NCBI GenBank assembly: GCA_020525365.1
Contig: JAIZOF010000001.1
Span: forward strand, 62,001-126,000
DNA from: Sulfurovum sp.
GTDB taxonomy: Bacteria; Campylobacterota; Campylobacteria; Campylobacterales; Sulfurovaceae
Direction: 5' to 3'
Length of the DNA stretch: 64,000 nucleotides
Part shown: positions 49,331 to 60,282 of the stretch, piece by piece
Layout: each line of letters starts with the position of its first letter
How positions within the stretch are numbered: the stretch's first letter is position 1
Notes under the pieces: model-generated
Seen by the model: only the letters and a program-made list of their open reading frames with translations
Database searches by the model: none
Told to the model about the DNA's origin: nothing
Program-made: the position numbers and the translations under genes

Positions 49331-50185
49331 TTACTCTGTACCAATGATGGCTTTATAAACTTGTTTATCAATGAGTTGTAAGTATTTTGTTGGTGTTACT
49401 TTTTTCATCTCTTCGGCAAGCCAACGTATTTGAAACCATGCCGCTCCACTATCGCGTAGACCAAAGTAGTTTTTGAGTGAACGAATGTTGAAGGTGACAA
49501 CCATATCTACTTTCCAATTATCTGTCACAATGTGTTTAAAGGCATCACCTACGTTACGTTTCTTTTTACCAGACTCCAGTTTCTCATAGAGTGTTTTGGC
49601 ATCACCCCTTTGCTCTTTAATGAAAGGTAGAGAAGATTTTGCAACAGCATTTTTAATAAAATTAGTATCTTTATTATACTGAAAGTATAATTTATCATAG
49701 ATAGCACGTATCTCAATAACAAGGTATTCTTTATCTATAATTACAAAAAGATCCAATGCTATTAGTTTATTATAGAAAAAGATAAAGCCATCATTTTCTT
49801 CAAGTGAAGCAATAAATGCATTGATTACTGAAGACATAGTGTATCGTGTGGAGCGTACAGAAATTGCTTGTATACGATGACGTGCATGCTCTTGCAATAC
49901 ACCTCTAGATGTTCCTCGTATAAGATAACTGAGCGTTGCATGTTCTAATATAGAGTGATGATGGTGTACCCATGCTAAACTTTCAAGCAAGCTTGAGTGT
50001 TCAATGGTGTTGATAGCACTTGTATCAAGATACTCCATCGACTCTTTGATGCATTGGTTCTCTGAGTTTTTAAAGCTGTCATAACATGTTCTAGCAGCAA
50101 TTTCTGCTGCACCTATACCACTCTCTTGTAGTAGTGTTACTTGCGGTTTTTGGTATGTTATGTTATGTATTGTTATTGTTTTCAT
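49331..50185 (-). CDS. thyX: Flavin-dependent thymidylate synthase
   Basis: Makes dTMP from dUMP using FAD, NADPH and methylene-THF. RHRIQAISVRSTRY is the ThyX motif, with some deviation from RHRxxSxNxxSxRY. The preferred start is ATG 50,185 (MKTITIHNI), after GAGG at a 7-base gap. An earlier in-frame methionine at 50,206 would overlap nothing useful and lacks a site. It supplies dTTP beside other nucleotide genes and is divergent from dgt. Confidence 0.92.
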   Translation of the reverse strand: MKTITIHNITYQKPQVTLLQESGIGAAEIAARTCYDSFKNSENQCIKESMEYLDTSAINTIEHSSLLESLAWVHHHHSILEHATLSYLIRGTSRGVLQEHARHRIQAISVRSTRYTMSSVINAFIASLEENDGFIFFYNKLIALDLFVIIDKEYLVIEIRAIYDKLYFQYNKDTNFIKNAVAKSSLPFIKEQRGDAKTLYEKLESGKKKRNVGDAFKHIVTDNWKVDMVVTFNIRSLKNYFGLRDSGAAWFQIRWLAEEMKKVTPTKYLQLIDKQVYKAIIGTE

Positions 50186-50333
50186 ACCATACCTCAAACT
50201 CCACAATGTGATTTTAGATACAATTATACCAAATAAATCTGATACGCTATTTGTAGAGACAAATGCAAGTACTTATTGGCTTAAGTATTTCTTGCTACAT
50301 TTGTCCTTACAACTTAGTAAACTAGGTATAAAA

Positions 50334-51437
50334 ATGCAACCATGCTCTCGTTTCCATACTTTTAAAGAGGACTTTAGAGATCCATTTTCTAGAGATCGTG
50401 ATAGAGTTATCCACTGTAGTTCATTTAGGCGATTGGAGTATAAAACACAAGTATTTCTTAACCATGAGGGAGATTACTTCCGTACCCGCTTGACACATTC
50501 ACTGGAGGTAAGCCAGATTGCTCGCACACTCTCACAAATATTAAAACTCAATGAGACACTTGCAGAGGTTATTGCACTTTCGCATGATTTAGGACACACT
50601 CCTTTTGGGCATATAGGCGGAGATGAGCTTGACAGACTACTTAAATCAGATGGTCACAAGATGGGCTTTGAGCATAATTTTCAGTCATTTCGTGTCTTGA
50701 TAAAACTAGAAAAGCGTTATAAGAATTTTGATGGGCTTAATCTTACGTTTGCTACTCTTGAAGGAGTGCTTAAGCATTCCTACCCTTATAAAAAACCTTT
50801 TTTACACAGTTTGAATACATATTTTGAACTTGAGAAACATCCTTCTCTTGAAGCCATGGTGGTTGATCATGCAGATGAGATTGCCTATACCTCTCATGAT
50901 ATTGATGATGGAGTAAAGTATGGTCTAATTAGTTTTGATGACCTTCTTGAAGTTCCTCTTTGTTTGCATGTAGACAAGAATGTACAGGATGAGGGTATTG
51001 GACGAGGAGAATCTCTCTACCGGCATCGATTTGTGGCTGAACTTATTAAGCTGTTGGTAGAGGATTTTATTGAATACTCTAAAGAGGGTGCACAGAAATA
51101 TAGACAGACAGAGCCTATTGTTGGAACAATAGATGCCTCTTTGCCTTTGCCAGTTGGTTTTTCCAAAGAGATGGCAACACAACTGAAAATATTAAAAAAA
51201 CTACTTCTCAAAAATCTCTATAGGCATGAAAAGATTGCACAGAAAATGTATGCAGGGAAGCAGTGCATTATCGGGCTCTATAAAGCATTTAGCGAAGACA
51301 ATAATCTATTGCCTTCACATCAAAAAGTATTAATGGAGATACGCCCCAAACATCGCGTTATTGCTGACCACATAGCAATGATGACAGATCGTTATGCAAT
51401 GAAGACCTATCATGAATTATATGGATTAGGATTATAA
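50334..51437 (+). CDS. dgt: Deoxyguanosine triphosphate triphosphohydrolase-like protein
   Basis: 367 residues from ATG 50,334. HD-domain enzyme that removes triphosphate from dNTPs. RDRDRVIHCSSFRRLEYKTQVF, TRLTHSLEVSQIARTL and LSHDLGHTPFGHIGGDEL hold the H...HD...D metal site. The frame runs on upstream to 50,160, but residues there are hydrophobic and unlike the family. Confidence 0.9.
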   Translation: MQPCSRFHTFKEDFRDPFSRDRDRVIHCSSFRRLEYKTQVFLNHEGDYFRTRLTHSLEVSQIARTLSQILKLNETLAEVIALSHDLGHTPFGHIGGDELDRLLKSDGHKMGFEHNFQSFRVLIKLEKRYKNFDGLNLTFATLEGVLKHSYPYKKPFLHSLNTYFELEKHPSLEAMVVDHADEIAYTSHDIDDGVKYGLISFDDLLEVPLCLHVDKNVQDEGIGRGESLYRHRFVAELIKLLVEDFIEYSKEGAQKYRQTEPIVGTIDASLPLPVGFSKEMATQLKILKKLLLKNLYRHEKIAQKMYAGKQCIIGLYKAFSEDNNLLPSHQKVLMEIRPKHRVIADHIAMMTDRYAMKTYHELYGLGL

Positions 51438-51524
51438 TAGTAAGTTTCAGATATAATGCGCGAAAATTACTACTACGTTAAAGCTCCTTTGTAAAATACT
51501 TTAACACCCAAATTAGGAATAATC

Positions 51525-53345
51525 ATGCAGAAAATTAAGAATATTGCTGTCATTGCACACGTTGATCATGGAAAGACAACATTGGTTGATCAGTTGCTTC
51601 AACAATCAGGAACTTTCGCTGCACATCAGCAAGTGGAAGAGAGAGCAATGGATAGTAATGATATTGAGAAAGAAAGAGGAATTACTATCCTTTCAAAAAA
51701 TACAGCCATTACTTATGGTGATCACAAGATTAATATTATCGATACTCCAGGTCATGCCGATTTTGGTGGAGAGGTTGAGCGTGTTCTTAAGATGGTTGAT
51801 GGTGTTTTGATGCTTGTGGATGCCCAGGAAGGGGTGATGCCCCAGACAAAATTTGTACTTAAAAAGGCAATTGAATTGGACCTTATCCCAGTAGTTGTTA
51901 TCAACAAGATTGACAAAGATGGTGCAGAGCCAGATCGTGTTCTTGATGAAATGTTTGATCTACTTGTTGCACTTGATGCAAATGAAGAACAGCTTGAGTT
52001 TCCAGTACTCTATGCAGCAGCACGTGATGGGTATGCCAAGTGGAATCTTGAAGATGAAAATAAAGATATGACACCACTTTTTGAAGCAATTCTTGAGAAG
52101 GTGCCTTACCCTGATGGATCACCGAATAATCATACACAAGCACAGGTATTTACACTCGATTCAGATAATTTTGTTGGCCGTATTGGAATTGTTCGTATTT
52201 TTAATGGAAAAGTTAAAAGAGGTGATGAGTACCTGCTTGTTAAAGCAGATGGAGAGAAGTTCAAGTCACGTATCTCTAAACTAATTGGTTTCAAGGGACT
52301 TGAGCGTATGGAGATTGAAGAAGCAGAAGCAGGTGATATTGTTGCTATTGCAGGTTTTTCAGATATTGATGTGGGTGATTCTATCTGTGATCCTATTAAC
52401 CCTGTAGCACTTGATCCAATGCATGTTGAAGAGCCAACACTTTCGGTTATTATGTCTGTTAATGATGGACCCTTGGCAGGGACAGAAGGGAAGCATATTA
52501 CTTCCAATAAGATTAGGGAGCGTCTTGAAAAAGAGATGGAAACCAATATTGCTATGCGCATGGAGCCTCTTGGAGATGCCTCTTTTAAAGTATCAGGTCG
52601 TGGTGAACTTCAAATTGGTATTCTAGCTGAAAATATGAGACGAGAAGGCTTTGAGTTTCTTTTAGCACGTCCTGAGGTTGTTGCCAAAGAAGAGAATGGT
52701 GTTAAGATGGAGCCATTTGAACATCTTGTAGTTGATGTACCTGAAGAATTCCAAGGGGTTGCTATTGAAAAACTTGGTAAACGCAAAGCAGAGATGACAA
52801 GTCTGACACCGATGCCTGACGGTACGGTACGTATTGAGTTTGAGATTCCCGCACGCGGACTTATAGGTTTTCGTTCAGAGTTTTTGACCGATACTAAAGG
52901 AGAGGGCATTATGAATCACTCTTTTATTGAGTACAGACCTTACAGTGGGATTGTGATTAGTAGAATGCCAGGTGCACTAGTAAGCATGGATGACGGGGAG
53001 GCAGTTGCTTTTTCTATTTTCAACCTACAAGCACGTGGAATACTTTTTATTAAGCCACAAGATAAAGTCTATAATGGTATGGTCATTGGAGAGAGTGCAC
53101 GTCCAGGAGATCTTGAGGTTAATCCACTCAAAGGAAAACAGTTAACCAATATGCGTACCAGTGGTGCAGATGAAGCAATTAAGCTTGTTCCACCACGTGA
53201 TATGAGTCTTGAGTTGGCAATGGAGTGGATTGAGGATGATGAATTAATTGAAGTAACACCAGAAAATATTCGTATTAGAAAAAAATATCTTGATCCAACA
53301 ATGCGAAAAAGAGTACAAAGAGATAAGAAAAATGCCACAAAATAG
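51525..53345 (+). CDS. typA: Ribosome-associated GTPase TypA/BipA
   Basis: 606 residues. A translational GTPase that assists ribosome assembly and stress responses. [15 protein letters not shown] (G1), [14 protein letters not shown] (G3) and [12 protein letters not shown] (G4) are intact, with the BipA-specific C-terminal domain complete. Confidence 0.96.
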   Translation: MQKIKNIAVIAHVDHGKTTLVDQLLQQSGTFAAHQQVEERAMDSNDIEKERGITILSKNTAITYGDHKINIIDTPGHADFGGEVERVLKMVDGVLMLVDAQEGVMPQTKFVLKKAIELDLIPVVVINKIDKDGAEPDRVLDEMFDLLVALDANEEQLEFPVLYAAARDGYAKWNLEDENKDMTPLFEAILEKVPYPDGSPNNHTQAQVFTLDSDNFVGRIGIVRIFNGKVKRGDEYLLVKADGEKFKSRISKLIGFKGLERMEIEEAEAGDIVAIAGFSDIDVGDSICDPINPVALDPMHVEEPTLSVIMSVNDGPLAGTEGKHITSNKIRERLEKEMETNIAMRMEPLGDASFKVSGRGELQIGILAENMRREGFEFLLARPEVVAKEENGVKMEPFEHLVVDVPEEFQGVAIEKLGKRKAEMTSLTPMPDGTVRIEFEIPARGLIGFRSEFLTDTKGEGIMNHSFIEYRPYSGIVISRMPGALVSMDDGEAVAFSIFNLQARGILFIKPQDKVYNGMVIGESARPGDLEVNPLKGKQLTNMRTSGADEAIKLVPPRDMSLELAMEWIEDDELIEVTPENIRIRKKYLDPTMRKRVQRDKKNATK

Positions 53346-53483
53346 GTCTCTTTTCCATATAAATGTATAACAAAAATTAATATACCAAAGACCCTGTTGT
53401 CCCTATCTCTCCTGCTTGTCTTCCTCTTTTTTATTAAAATTTGGATAGAATCATGCAATTTATAATTATGTAAAAGGATTATA

Positions 53484-54773
53484 GTGAAAGTTACAGTAAA
53501 TAAAATTGATGATGCAAATGTAGCCGTCAGTGGTGAGATTGAGAAGAGTGTGATTGAAACAAATATAGATAGACTTGCCAGAGAAGCTGGAAAACAGATA
53601 AATGTAGCTGGGTTTCGCAAAGGAAAAGTACCACCACATATTGTAAAAAAAATGCATGGTGATAAGCTTCAGCAAGATGCAGAATCTGATGCACTCAAAG
53701 CACTAGTTGATATGGGTATTTCACAGGCAGGAATTAATACAAATGATATTATTGGTGAGCCTATATTTAAAAAATATGATAAAAAAGATGGTGGAATTGA
53801 TGTAGAGCTTGAGATTTCCTTAAGGCCGCAGGTTGATGTTAGTGGTCACGAGAAAGCAATTCCATCATTTAAAAAACCAGAAGCAACAGAAAAGGAGATT
53901 GAAGCAAAACTTGAAGACATTAAGAGCCAGCAGTCAACTTATACAAAGATTAAGCGAAAAAGAATGGTTAGGGATGGCGACATGGTTGTTATAGATTTTG
54001 AAGGTTTTGTGGACGGCAATGCTTTTGAAGGCGGTAAGGCAGAGAAGTTTAATCTTAAGATTGGTTCAGGACAGTTCATTCCAGGGTTTGAAGAACAGGT
54101 TATTGGCATGAAATATGAGGAAGAAAAAGATATTGTTGTGACCTTTCCAGAAGAGTATCAGTCTAAAGAGCTTGCTGGAAAAGAGGCAATCTTTAAAGTA
54201 AAACTTCATGAGATTCAAGAGCAAGTTTCTACAGAACTCAATAATGAGCTGGCACAAAAAGTACTTAATGACGAAAAAGCAACCGTAGAGACACTTAAAG
54301 AGAGAGTAAAGGGGCAGGTAATTAATGAAAAAATCTCTAAGCTCTACAACGAAGAGCTTAAGCCAAACCTAATTGAAGCATTAGTGAAACAGTTTGACTT
54401 CACACTACCTAATAATATTATAGAGCAAGAGATTGATGCAAAAATCAATGAAAAAGTAAAAGAGATGAAAGAGGAAGAAATCAAGACATATCAGGAAAAT
54501 CCTGATAAGGTAGAAAAGCTTCGTGAAGAAGTAAGAGAAGATGCAAAAAACTCAGTTAAAGCAACATTTATTGTAGATACACTTGCAAAAGAACAAGGAA
54601 TTACAGTGGATGATCAAGAAGTATCGCAGGCAATCTACTATGAAGCAATGATGAGTGGACAGGATCCTCAAGTAGTCATTAAGTATTATCAAGAGAACAA
54701 TCTTCTTCCAGCAATAAAAATGGGTATGATTGAAGATAAGCTCTTTGGCAAACTTCTTGGATTGGATAAGTAA
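53484..54773 (+). CDS. tig: Trigger factor
   Basis: 429 residues. Ribosome-bound chaperone and peptidyl-prolyl isomerase. GFRKGKVPPHIV near residue 42 is the ribosome-docking motif; the FKBP domain follows (DGDMVVIDFEGFVDG, FEGG). A long helical C-terminal region completes it. Starts with GTG after AAGGA. The tig-clpP-def order is a protein-maturation cluster. Confidence 0.96.
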   Translation: MKVTVNKIDDANVAVSGEIEKSVIETNIDRLAREAGKQINVAGFRKGKVPPHIVKKMHGDKLQQDAESDALKALVDMGISQAGINTNDIIGEPIFKKYDKKDGGIDVELEISLRPQVDVSGHEKAIPSFKKPEATEKEIEAKLEDIKSQQSTYTKIKRKRMVRDGDMVVIDFEGFVDGNAFEGGKAEKFNLKIGSGQFIPGFEEQVIGMKYEEEKDIVVTFPEEYQSKELAGKEAIFKVKLHEIQEQVSTELNNELAQKVLNDEKATVETLKERVKGQVINEKISKLYNEELKPNLIEALVKQFDFTLPNNIIEQEIDAKINEKVKEMKEEEIKTYQENPDKVEKLREEVREDAKNSVKATFIVDTLAKEQGITVDDQEVSQAIYYEAMMSGQDPQVVIKYYQENNLLPAIKMGMIEDKLFGKLLGLDK

Positions 54774-54876
54774 GATTTAAAGCACGTAAGTGTGTGTCTT
54801 TCTCCTCCCTAATTAACTTTTTTTAATGTTTATTCACATACAATATTTTAAATCCCCTATAAATAAAAGGTAACTT

Positions 54877-55464
54877 ATGAGCTATATTCCATACGTTGTA
54901 GAGCAGACTGGACGAGGTGAGAGAAGTTACGATATCTACTCAAGACTTCTAAAAGACCGTATTATTATGCTTAGTGGCGAAATTAATGATGCAGTAGCAT
55001 CTTCTGTTGTTGCACAACTTCTTTTTCTTGAGGCACAAGATCCTGACAAAGATATCTACTTTTACATCAACTCCCCTGGTGGTGTAATTACATCAGGTTT
55101 TTCTATCTTTGATACGATGAATTATATTAAACCCGATATTGTAACCATTTGTATAGGACAGGCTGCTTCCATGGGTGCCTTCTTGTTGGCATCAGGAACA
55201 GAAGGGAAGCGTTATGCGTTGCCCAACTCTCGTATTATGATTCATCAGCCACTTGGTGGTGCCCAAGGACAGGCGACAGATATTCTCATTCAAGCAGAAG
55301 AGATTAAACGCCTTAAAGATACACTTAACGCTATTCTTGCAGAAAAAACAGGTAAAAAAGTTAAACAGATCGAGAAAGATACTGATCGTGATAACTTCAT
55401 GTCTTCAGAAGAGGCTGTTGAGTATGGTCTCATTGACAAAGTACTCACAAAAAGCTTTACCTAA
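54877..55464 (+). CDS. clpP: ATP-dependent Clp protease proteolytic subunit
   Basis: 195 residues. Serine protease ring working with ClpA/Clp[15 protein letters not shown] holds the catalytic serine and [10 protein letters not shown] the histidine. def begins 10 bp after its stop. Confidence 0.97.
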   Translation: MSYIPYVVEQTGRGERSYDIYSRLLKDRIIMLSGEINDAVASSVVAQLLFLEAQDPDKDIYFYINSPGGVITSGFSIFDTMNYIKPDIVTICIGQAASMGAFLLASGTEGKRYALPNSRIMIHQPLGGAQGQATDILIQAEEIKRLKDTLNAILAEKTGKKVKQIEKDTDRDNFMSSEEAVEYGLIDKVLTKSFT

Positions 55465-55474
55465 AGAAGAAAAA

Positions 55475-56002
55475 ATGGTAAGAGAGATCGTTGTTTATCC
55501 CGATAAACGCCTTAAGCTTATCTCTAAAGAAGTAACCAAGTTTGATGGAACGTTACATACATTATTGGATGACATGTATGATACCATGTGTGCTAAGAAT
55601 GGCATAGGTCTTGCTGCTATTCAGGTAGGAGAAGATAAGCGTGTGCTTATTATTAATATTCCTTTAGAAAATATTCCTGAAGGAGAGGATGAGCAGCCTA
55701 AAGAGAATTCACTAGAGATGATCAACCCCATCATTATTAAAAAAGAGGGTTTAACCAAGTTTCAAGAGGGATGTCTATCTGTTCCAGGTATTTATGAAGA
55801 GATTGAGCGTGCCAAGTATGTAAAAGTGGAGTATTTTGATCGTTTTGGTAAAAAGCATACTATTGAAGATGATGACTTTCTTGCTATTGCCATGCAACAT
55901 GAGATGGATCATTTGGATGGAAAAATATTTGTTGAGAAACTCTCATTCATTAAGCGTAAAAAATTTGAAAAAGAGTGGAAAAAAAGAAAAAAAGTATTAT
56001 AG
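55475..56002 (+). CDS. def: Peptide deformylase
   Basis: 175 residues from ATG 55,475. Removes formyl from nascent N-termini. GIGLAAIQV, EGCLSVPG and QHEMDHLDG are the three metal-site motifs. The frame can be extended to 55,253, but only by reading clpP out of frame. The last 76 bp before the final codons are also present inverted at 62,427-62,502. Confidence 0.95.
   Translation: MVREIVVYPDKRLKLISKEVTKFDGTLHTLLDDMYDTMCAKNGIGLAAIQVGEDKRVLIINIPLENIPEGEDEQPKENSLEMINPIIIKKEGLTKFQEGCLSVPGIYEEIERAKYVKVEYFDRFGKKHTIEDDDFLAIAMQHEMDHLDGKIFVEKLSFIKRKKFEKEWKKRKKVL
55911..55986 (+). repeat. 76-bp inverted repeat, copy within def
   Basis: Exact inverted match to 62,427-62,502, encoding HLDGKIFVEKLSFIKRKK and following codons. 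Flanking bases differ on both sides. Confidence 0.9.
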
Positions 56003-56140
56003 TATTTTAATTTCAAGAGGAGTATGACGATACCCTATCTTAATCTATTTTTGCTATAATTCGCATCTATTTTATCAATTTTGTTAATAGGTGGTTAGAC
56101 CCATTCTCAAAAAATCTTGATAAGGAAGGGGGTGCTTTAT

Positions 56141-56353
56141 ATGCCAGGAATTAAACTTTCATCGCGTGATTCTTTTGATGATGCATATAGAAAATTCAAA
56201 AGACAATGTGACAGAAACCTTATCGTACCTGAAGCAAGGATAAGACAGTATTACGAAACAAAGACTGAAAAAAGAAAGAAAGAAAAGATTGCTACACGCA
56301 AAAAAATTCTCAAAAAACTTTTTATGCTCAGAAGATACGAGTCAAGACTCTAA
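56141..56353 (+). CDS. rpsU: 30S ribosomal protein S21
   Basis: 70 residues from ATG 56,141 ([20 protein letters not shown]), basic throughout, with the S21-type FKRQCDRN. The upstream in-frame ATG at 56,117 overlaps the AAGGAAGGGGG ribosome site and is rejected. Confidence 0.95.
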   Translation: MPGIKLSSRDSFDDAYRKFKRQCDRNLIVPEARIRQYYETKTEKRKKEKIATRKKILKKLFMLRRYESRL

Positions 56354-56363
56354 TCTTTTTTCC

Positions 56364-56380
56364 ACAGGGCTTTGCCCTGT
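56364..56380 (+). terminator. rpsU terminator
   Basis: ACAGGGC-TTT-GCCCTGT is a perfect 7-bp GC-rich stem with a three-base loop, 10 bp after the stop, followed by TATTAT. It is a good intrinsic-terminator candidate despite a weak T-run. Confidence 0.65.
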
Positions 56381-56474
56381 TATTATCTACTAAACTTTTT
56401 AAAACCATTATAATTCATTACATCTTATCTAACTTTTTGATAAAATATCAAAATTATTTTTCAAAAGGTTCATC

Positions 56475-57641
56475 ATGAAATTTGCTGTACCACTACAGAA
56501 AAACGCTATTAAGATTATGTTGCTTGGATCAGGCGAACTTGGTAAAGAGATTATTATTGAAGCACAACGTTTGGGACTTGAAACAATTGCTGTGGACAAA
56601 TATGTTAATGCACCTGCCCATCAAGTCGCACACCGTTCCCATATTATTGATATGCAAGATGAAACAGCAGTTTTAGAAGTCATTGAAAAAGAAAAACCTG
56701 ACTATATTCTTCCCGAAGTAGAGGCTATTTCTATTTCAGCACTTTTTGAAGCTGAAAAACGTGGTTATCATGTTATCCCTAATGCTGAAGCAGTCAATAA
56801 AACAATGAACCGAAAAAATATTCGTGTATTTGCTGCTGAAACACTAGGTCTTAAGGTAAGTGCCTATCGTTTTGTTAAAACCAAAGAAGAACTTAAAACT
56901 GCAGCAAATATTTTAGGCTATCCGTGTGTTGTAAAGCCAGTGATGAGTTCTTCTGGTCATGGTCAAACTATTTTACGTACACCTGAAGAGATTGGGCATT
57001 CGTGGGAGGTTGCTAAAGAAGCACGTGGAGATGCAAGTGAGCTCATTGTTGAAGAGTTTATCGATTTCGATTATGAAATTACACTACTAACTGTTCGTAA
57101 TGAAACGGGTACAAAGTTTTGTCATCCAATTGGACATACCCAGCAAGATGGTGATTTTATTCTTTCGTGGCAACCAATACAAATGAGCCAAACTGTACTT
57201 TCCAAAGCACAAGAGATTGCCAAGGCTGTTACTGATGGATTAGGTGGACGTGGTATTTTTGGGGTAGAATTTTTTATTAAAGATGATGAGGTCTATTTTT
57301 CTGAACTCTCTCCTCGTCCACATGATACAGGAATGGTAACGCTTATTACACAGAGCCAAAGTGAGTTTGCACTCCATGTTCGTGCTGTATTGGGCTTACC
57401 ACTTGATTTTATTCATTATGGAAATGGAGCATGTGGTGCATATAAAGCCAAAGGTGAGAGCGACAACCCTTTGCTTGACATTCCCAATGATGCCTTTAGT
57501 GCAAATAGCTTTGTTCGTATTTTTGGCAAACCTGAAATGCACAAAGGACGCCGTATGGCTATAAGCTTGGTTTTTGATGAGGATATTGAGGCAGCAAAAA
57601 CCAAAGCCAAAAAGATTATATCTCATATTATCAATAAATAA
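56475..57641 (+). CDS. purT: Formate-dependent phosphoribosylglycinamide formyltransferase
   Basis: 388 residues. Adds formate to GAR with ATP in purine synthesis, as an alternative to folate-dependent PurN. An N-terminal nucleotide-binding segment [19 protein letters not shown], then an ATP-grasp domain with [15 protein letters not shown] and [13 protein letters not shown]. Confidence 0.95.
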   Translation: MKFAVPLQKNAIKIMLLGSGELGKEIIIEAQRLGLETIAVDKYVNAPAHQVAHRSHIIDMQDETAVLEVIEKEKPDYILPEVEAISISALFEAEKRGYHVIPNAEAVNKTMNRKNIRVFAAETLGLKVSAYRFVKTKEELKTAANILGYPCVVKPVMSSSGHGQTILRTPEEIGHSWEVAKEARGDASELIVEEFIDFDYEITLLTVRNETGTKFCHPIGHTQQDGDFILSWQPIQMSQTVLSKAQEIAKAVTDGLGGRGIFGVEFFIKDDEVYFSELSPRPHDTGMVTLITQSQSEFALHVRAVLGLPLDFIHYGNGACGAYKAKGESDNPLLDIPNDAFSANSFVRIFGKPEMHKGRRMAISLVFDEDIEAAKTKAKKIISHIINK

Positions 57642-57654
57642 GAAAGGAGTTTAA

Positions 57655-58509
57655 ATGAAACTATTTACTCGCATTTTTTTACCTATTGCATTGTTTGTGT
57701 ATATTACAATTGAGACTTACATGAAGCTACACCATACCTCGCTTTGTGATGCAACAGGATGTAAACTAGCAGGTGAATTGTTACGTTTTAAATCAATCTA
57801 TCTTAATTATATTGGGTTGCTAGGAACATTGTTGCTTGCATTGTTTGGTGGGCTATCGCTTCGAAACGAACGTTTTAAATACTATTTTCAAACTTTACTG
57901 TTTGGTGCATTAGCATTTGAAACAACACTTTTCTCTTATCAGGTTGCATCTAACCCTGAACCTTGTGTCTTTTGTATGGGTGTGCTTGGCTCACTTTTTA
58001 TCATTGCTCTACTTGAGGCAAGGCACAATCTTTTATTGCCTATTAGTATTGCAGGAGCCATTTCCATTTCCATTGCAACACTTGGTATTTTTCAAAACCA
58101 AAGTGTTCTCGTGCAAAAAGGACTTTATCTTATTTATTCTGACACCTGTCCACATTGCAAAAAGGTCAAAAAGTATTTTGCGCAACATCATATTGATTAT
58201 ACATCTTTAAGTGTAGTGGATCCTTCAGCACGTGCTGTACTAAAATACTTTGATATTGACAAGATACCTGTCTTGATTGATAAAAATACTCACAATTACA
58301 ATGTTATTGTTGGTGATAGTGCGATTATTAAACATTTTGATCATGAAAACTTGGCACATTCAGCTGTGTCAAATACACCATCTAAAGATATACTCACCTC
58401 TCCTTCATCTATCCCCAATATATTTCGTAGCAATGAGGATGAAGGGTGTAGCATCTCTTTTGATATTACGCCTTCTTGTACCAGTGAAGGAGATAAAAAT
58501 ACACTATAA
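57655..58509 (+). CDS. VKOR-like membrane protein with thioredoxin-like domain
   Basis: 284 residues. Five membrane segments come first, with a CDATGC loop near residue 32 and CVFCMG at the start of the fourth segment, the CxxC of vitamin-K-epoxide-reductase-type proteins. A glutaredoxin/thioredoxin-like domain with YSDTCPHCKK and IPVLI (cis-proline) follows from about residue 158. Such fusions form disulfide bonds in exported proteins using quinone as electron acceptor. AAGGAG precedes the ATG. Confidence 0.75.
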   Translation: MKLFTRIFLPIALFVYITIETYMKLHHTSLCDATGCKLAGELLRFKSIYLNYIGLLGTLLLALFGGLSLRNERFKYYFQTLLFGALAFETTLFSYQVASNPEPCVFCMGVLGSLFIIALLEARHNLLLPISIAGAISISIATLGIFQNQSVLVQKGLYLIYSDTCPHCKKVKKYFAQHHIDYTSLSVVDPSARAVLKYFDIDKIPVLIDKNTHNYNVIVGDSAIIKHFDHENLAHSAVSNTPSKDILTSPSSIPNIFRSNEDEGCSISFDITPSCTSEGDKNTL

Positions 58510-58526
58510 TACAGCAATATTTTTTA

Positions 58527-58540
58527 TTGATTAAGATGAA
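58527..58540. promoter_or_regulatory. FNR-like box upstream of sdhA
   Basis: TTGAT-TAAG-ATGAA, one mismatch from TTGAT-N4-ATCAA, 132 bp before the sdhA start. The same core TTGATTAAGAT occurs before nosZ. It could bind a Crp/Fnr regulator. Confidence 0.4.
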
Positions 58541-58671
58541 CCATCACAAGAGTTGTACTTATTGTCAACAAGGCTAAGCTCTATACCAAAGAGATTGAGG
58601 CAAGGTTTTGATATGTTCGTTTACCAAGAATAATATTTAATGTGTGTGTCCCACTAAAAAATGGAGTTTTC

Positions 58672-60282
58672 ATGTTAGATGTACTAGTCATTGGTTCAGG
58701 TGGAGCGGGATTGAGTGCTGCACTTGCGGCAAAAGAGGCAGGAGCTGAGCATATTGCCATAGCAAGCAAGTTTCCTCCCATGCAAACGCAAACAACTATG
58801 GCACAAGGTGGTATGAATGCTGCATTGGGTAATTTAGAAAAAGATCATATTGCCCTACATATTGATGATACACTTAAAGCAGGCAGAGGGCTTTGTGATG
58901 AAGAGATGGTACGCTTGATGTGTAGCGAAGCGCCTCAAAGTGTCGCATGGCTTGAAAAACTTGGTGTTCCTTTTTCCCGTATTAAAACGACAGAAAATGA
59001 AGCTCTTTCTACCATAGCTCAGCGGTACTTGGGTGGTGCATCAGTAAAACGTGCGTGTTATGCACAAGACTATACGGGACTTAAGATTTTACACACACTC
59101 TATGATCAAACACGAAAATATAATATTATCTATCTATACGAATATTTTTTACTTGATCTAATTGTCGAGGATGGATATGTGCGTGGTGTACTCTTTTGGG
59201 ATATCGCACATGGAGAGGTTCGCACGGTAATTGCAAAATCGGTAATCTTGGCTACTGGTGGTTTTGGTGCGATGTATCATAACCATACAACCAATATGTA
59301 TGGTACAAGTGGTGATGGGATTGCTGCGGCATTTCGTGCTGGTGCGATGATTAGTGATATGGAGTTTGTGCAATTTCATCCTACAGGACTTTATGGTTCC
59401 AATATCTTAATAAGTGAAAGTGCACGAGGTGAAGGTGGTTATCTTGTAGATCAAAAAGGAGAGCGTTTTGTTGATGAGCTTGCTCCTAGAGATGTTGTAG
59501 TGCATGCAATTTATGAGCAGATGAATAAAGGTAATCGTATCTATTTGGATTTACGGCATTTGGGCAAAGAAAAACTTGAATCACTGCTTCCTCAAGAGTT
59601 AGCACTTATTCGATTGCATGAAAATATTGATCCAGTCTTTGAGCCTATACCAATTAAGCCTGTTGTGCACTATACGATGGGAGGTATTGATATTGATAAA
59701 ACAATGGAAATTCCTACAATAAAAGGTTGCTTTGCTGTGGGAGAATGTGCCAATTCTAAGGTACATGGCGCCAATAGGCTTGGTGGAAATAGCTTACTTG
59801 AGATTATCGCATTTGGACGCATTGTGGGAGAAAATGCTACTAATTATACACACTACGTTCGAGAAAAATCTATTGACAAAGACTATGCCCAACGTGCTAA
59901 GGACGATATTGATAATATCTTTGTTGATGTACATAAACCAAGCTTCTATTCTCTGCGTCAGAAATTGGGAGAATGTTTGTATCAAAATGTAGGGATTATT
60001 AGGGATGAGTTTAATTTGCAACAAGCACTTCAAGAGGTTACATTGTTGCAAGCCTCGCTTTCTAAATATGGTATTGGTGATAGCGAGTTTAAGCATAACC
60101 AAGCACTTACAGAGTATTTGGAGCTACGCAATATGCTCATGCTTGCTCCTGCATTTATCTCTGCTGCTTTAGTACGCCAAGAGAGTCGAGGTGCACATTA
60201 TCGTAAAGATTATCCAAAAATGAATGATAAGGCATTTTTAAAGCATATCAGACTGCATTACCAAGGAGAGATGTATGGATAA
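58672..60282 (+). CDS. sdhA: Succinate/fumarate oxidoreductase flavoprotein subunit (methylmenaquinol type)
   Basis: 536 residues from ATG 58,672, after GGAG. VIGSGGAGLSAALAAKEAG binds FAD. The fumarate-site residues are all visible: HPTGL, ESARGEGG, ELAPRD (catalytic Arg), VHYTMGG and GANRLGGNSL. In the place of the usual SHT, whose histidine carries covalent FAD, the sequence is QTQTTMAQGG, so FAD is probably not covalently held. Its end overlaps sdhB by 8 bp. Works with sdhB to interconvert succinate and fumarate. No signal peptide is seen. Confidence 0.9.
   Translation: MLDVLVIGSGGAGLSAALAAKEAGAEHIAIASKFPPMQTQTTMAQGGMNAALGNLEKDHIALHIDDTLKAGRGLCDEEMVRLMCSEAPQSVAWLEKLGVPFSRIKTTENEALSTIAQRYLGGASVKRACYAQDYTGLKILHTLYDQTRKYNIIYLYEYFLLDLIVEDGYVRGVLFWDIAHGEVRTVIAKSVILATGGFGAMYHNHTTNMYGTSGDGIAAAFRAGAMISDMEFVQFHPTGLYGSNILISESARGEGGYLVDQKGERFVDELAPRDVVVHAIYEQMNKGNRIYLDLRHLGKEKLESLLPQELALIRLHENIDPVFEPIPIKPVVHYTMGGIDIDKTMEIPTIKGCFAVGECANSKVHGANRLGGNSLLEIIAFGRIVGENATNYTHYVREKSIDKDYAQRAKDDIDNIFVDVHKPSFYSLRQKLGECLYQNVGIIRDEFNLQQALQEVTLLQASLSKYGIGDSEFKHNQALTEYLELRNMLMLAPAFISAALVRQESRGAHYRKDYPKMNDKAFLKHIRLHYQGEMYG

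Noticed and set aside
50160-50333. 58-residue N-terminal extension of dgt
   Set aside because: Would overlap the thyX start on the other strand and has no family similarity; conserved sequence begins just after 50,334.
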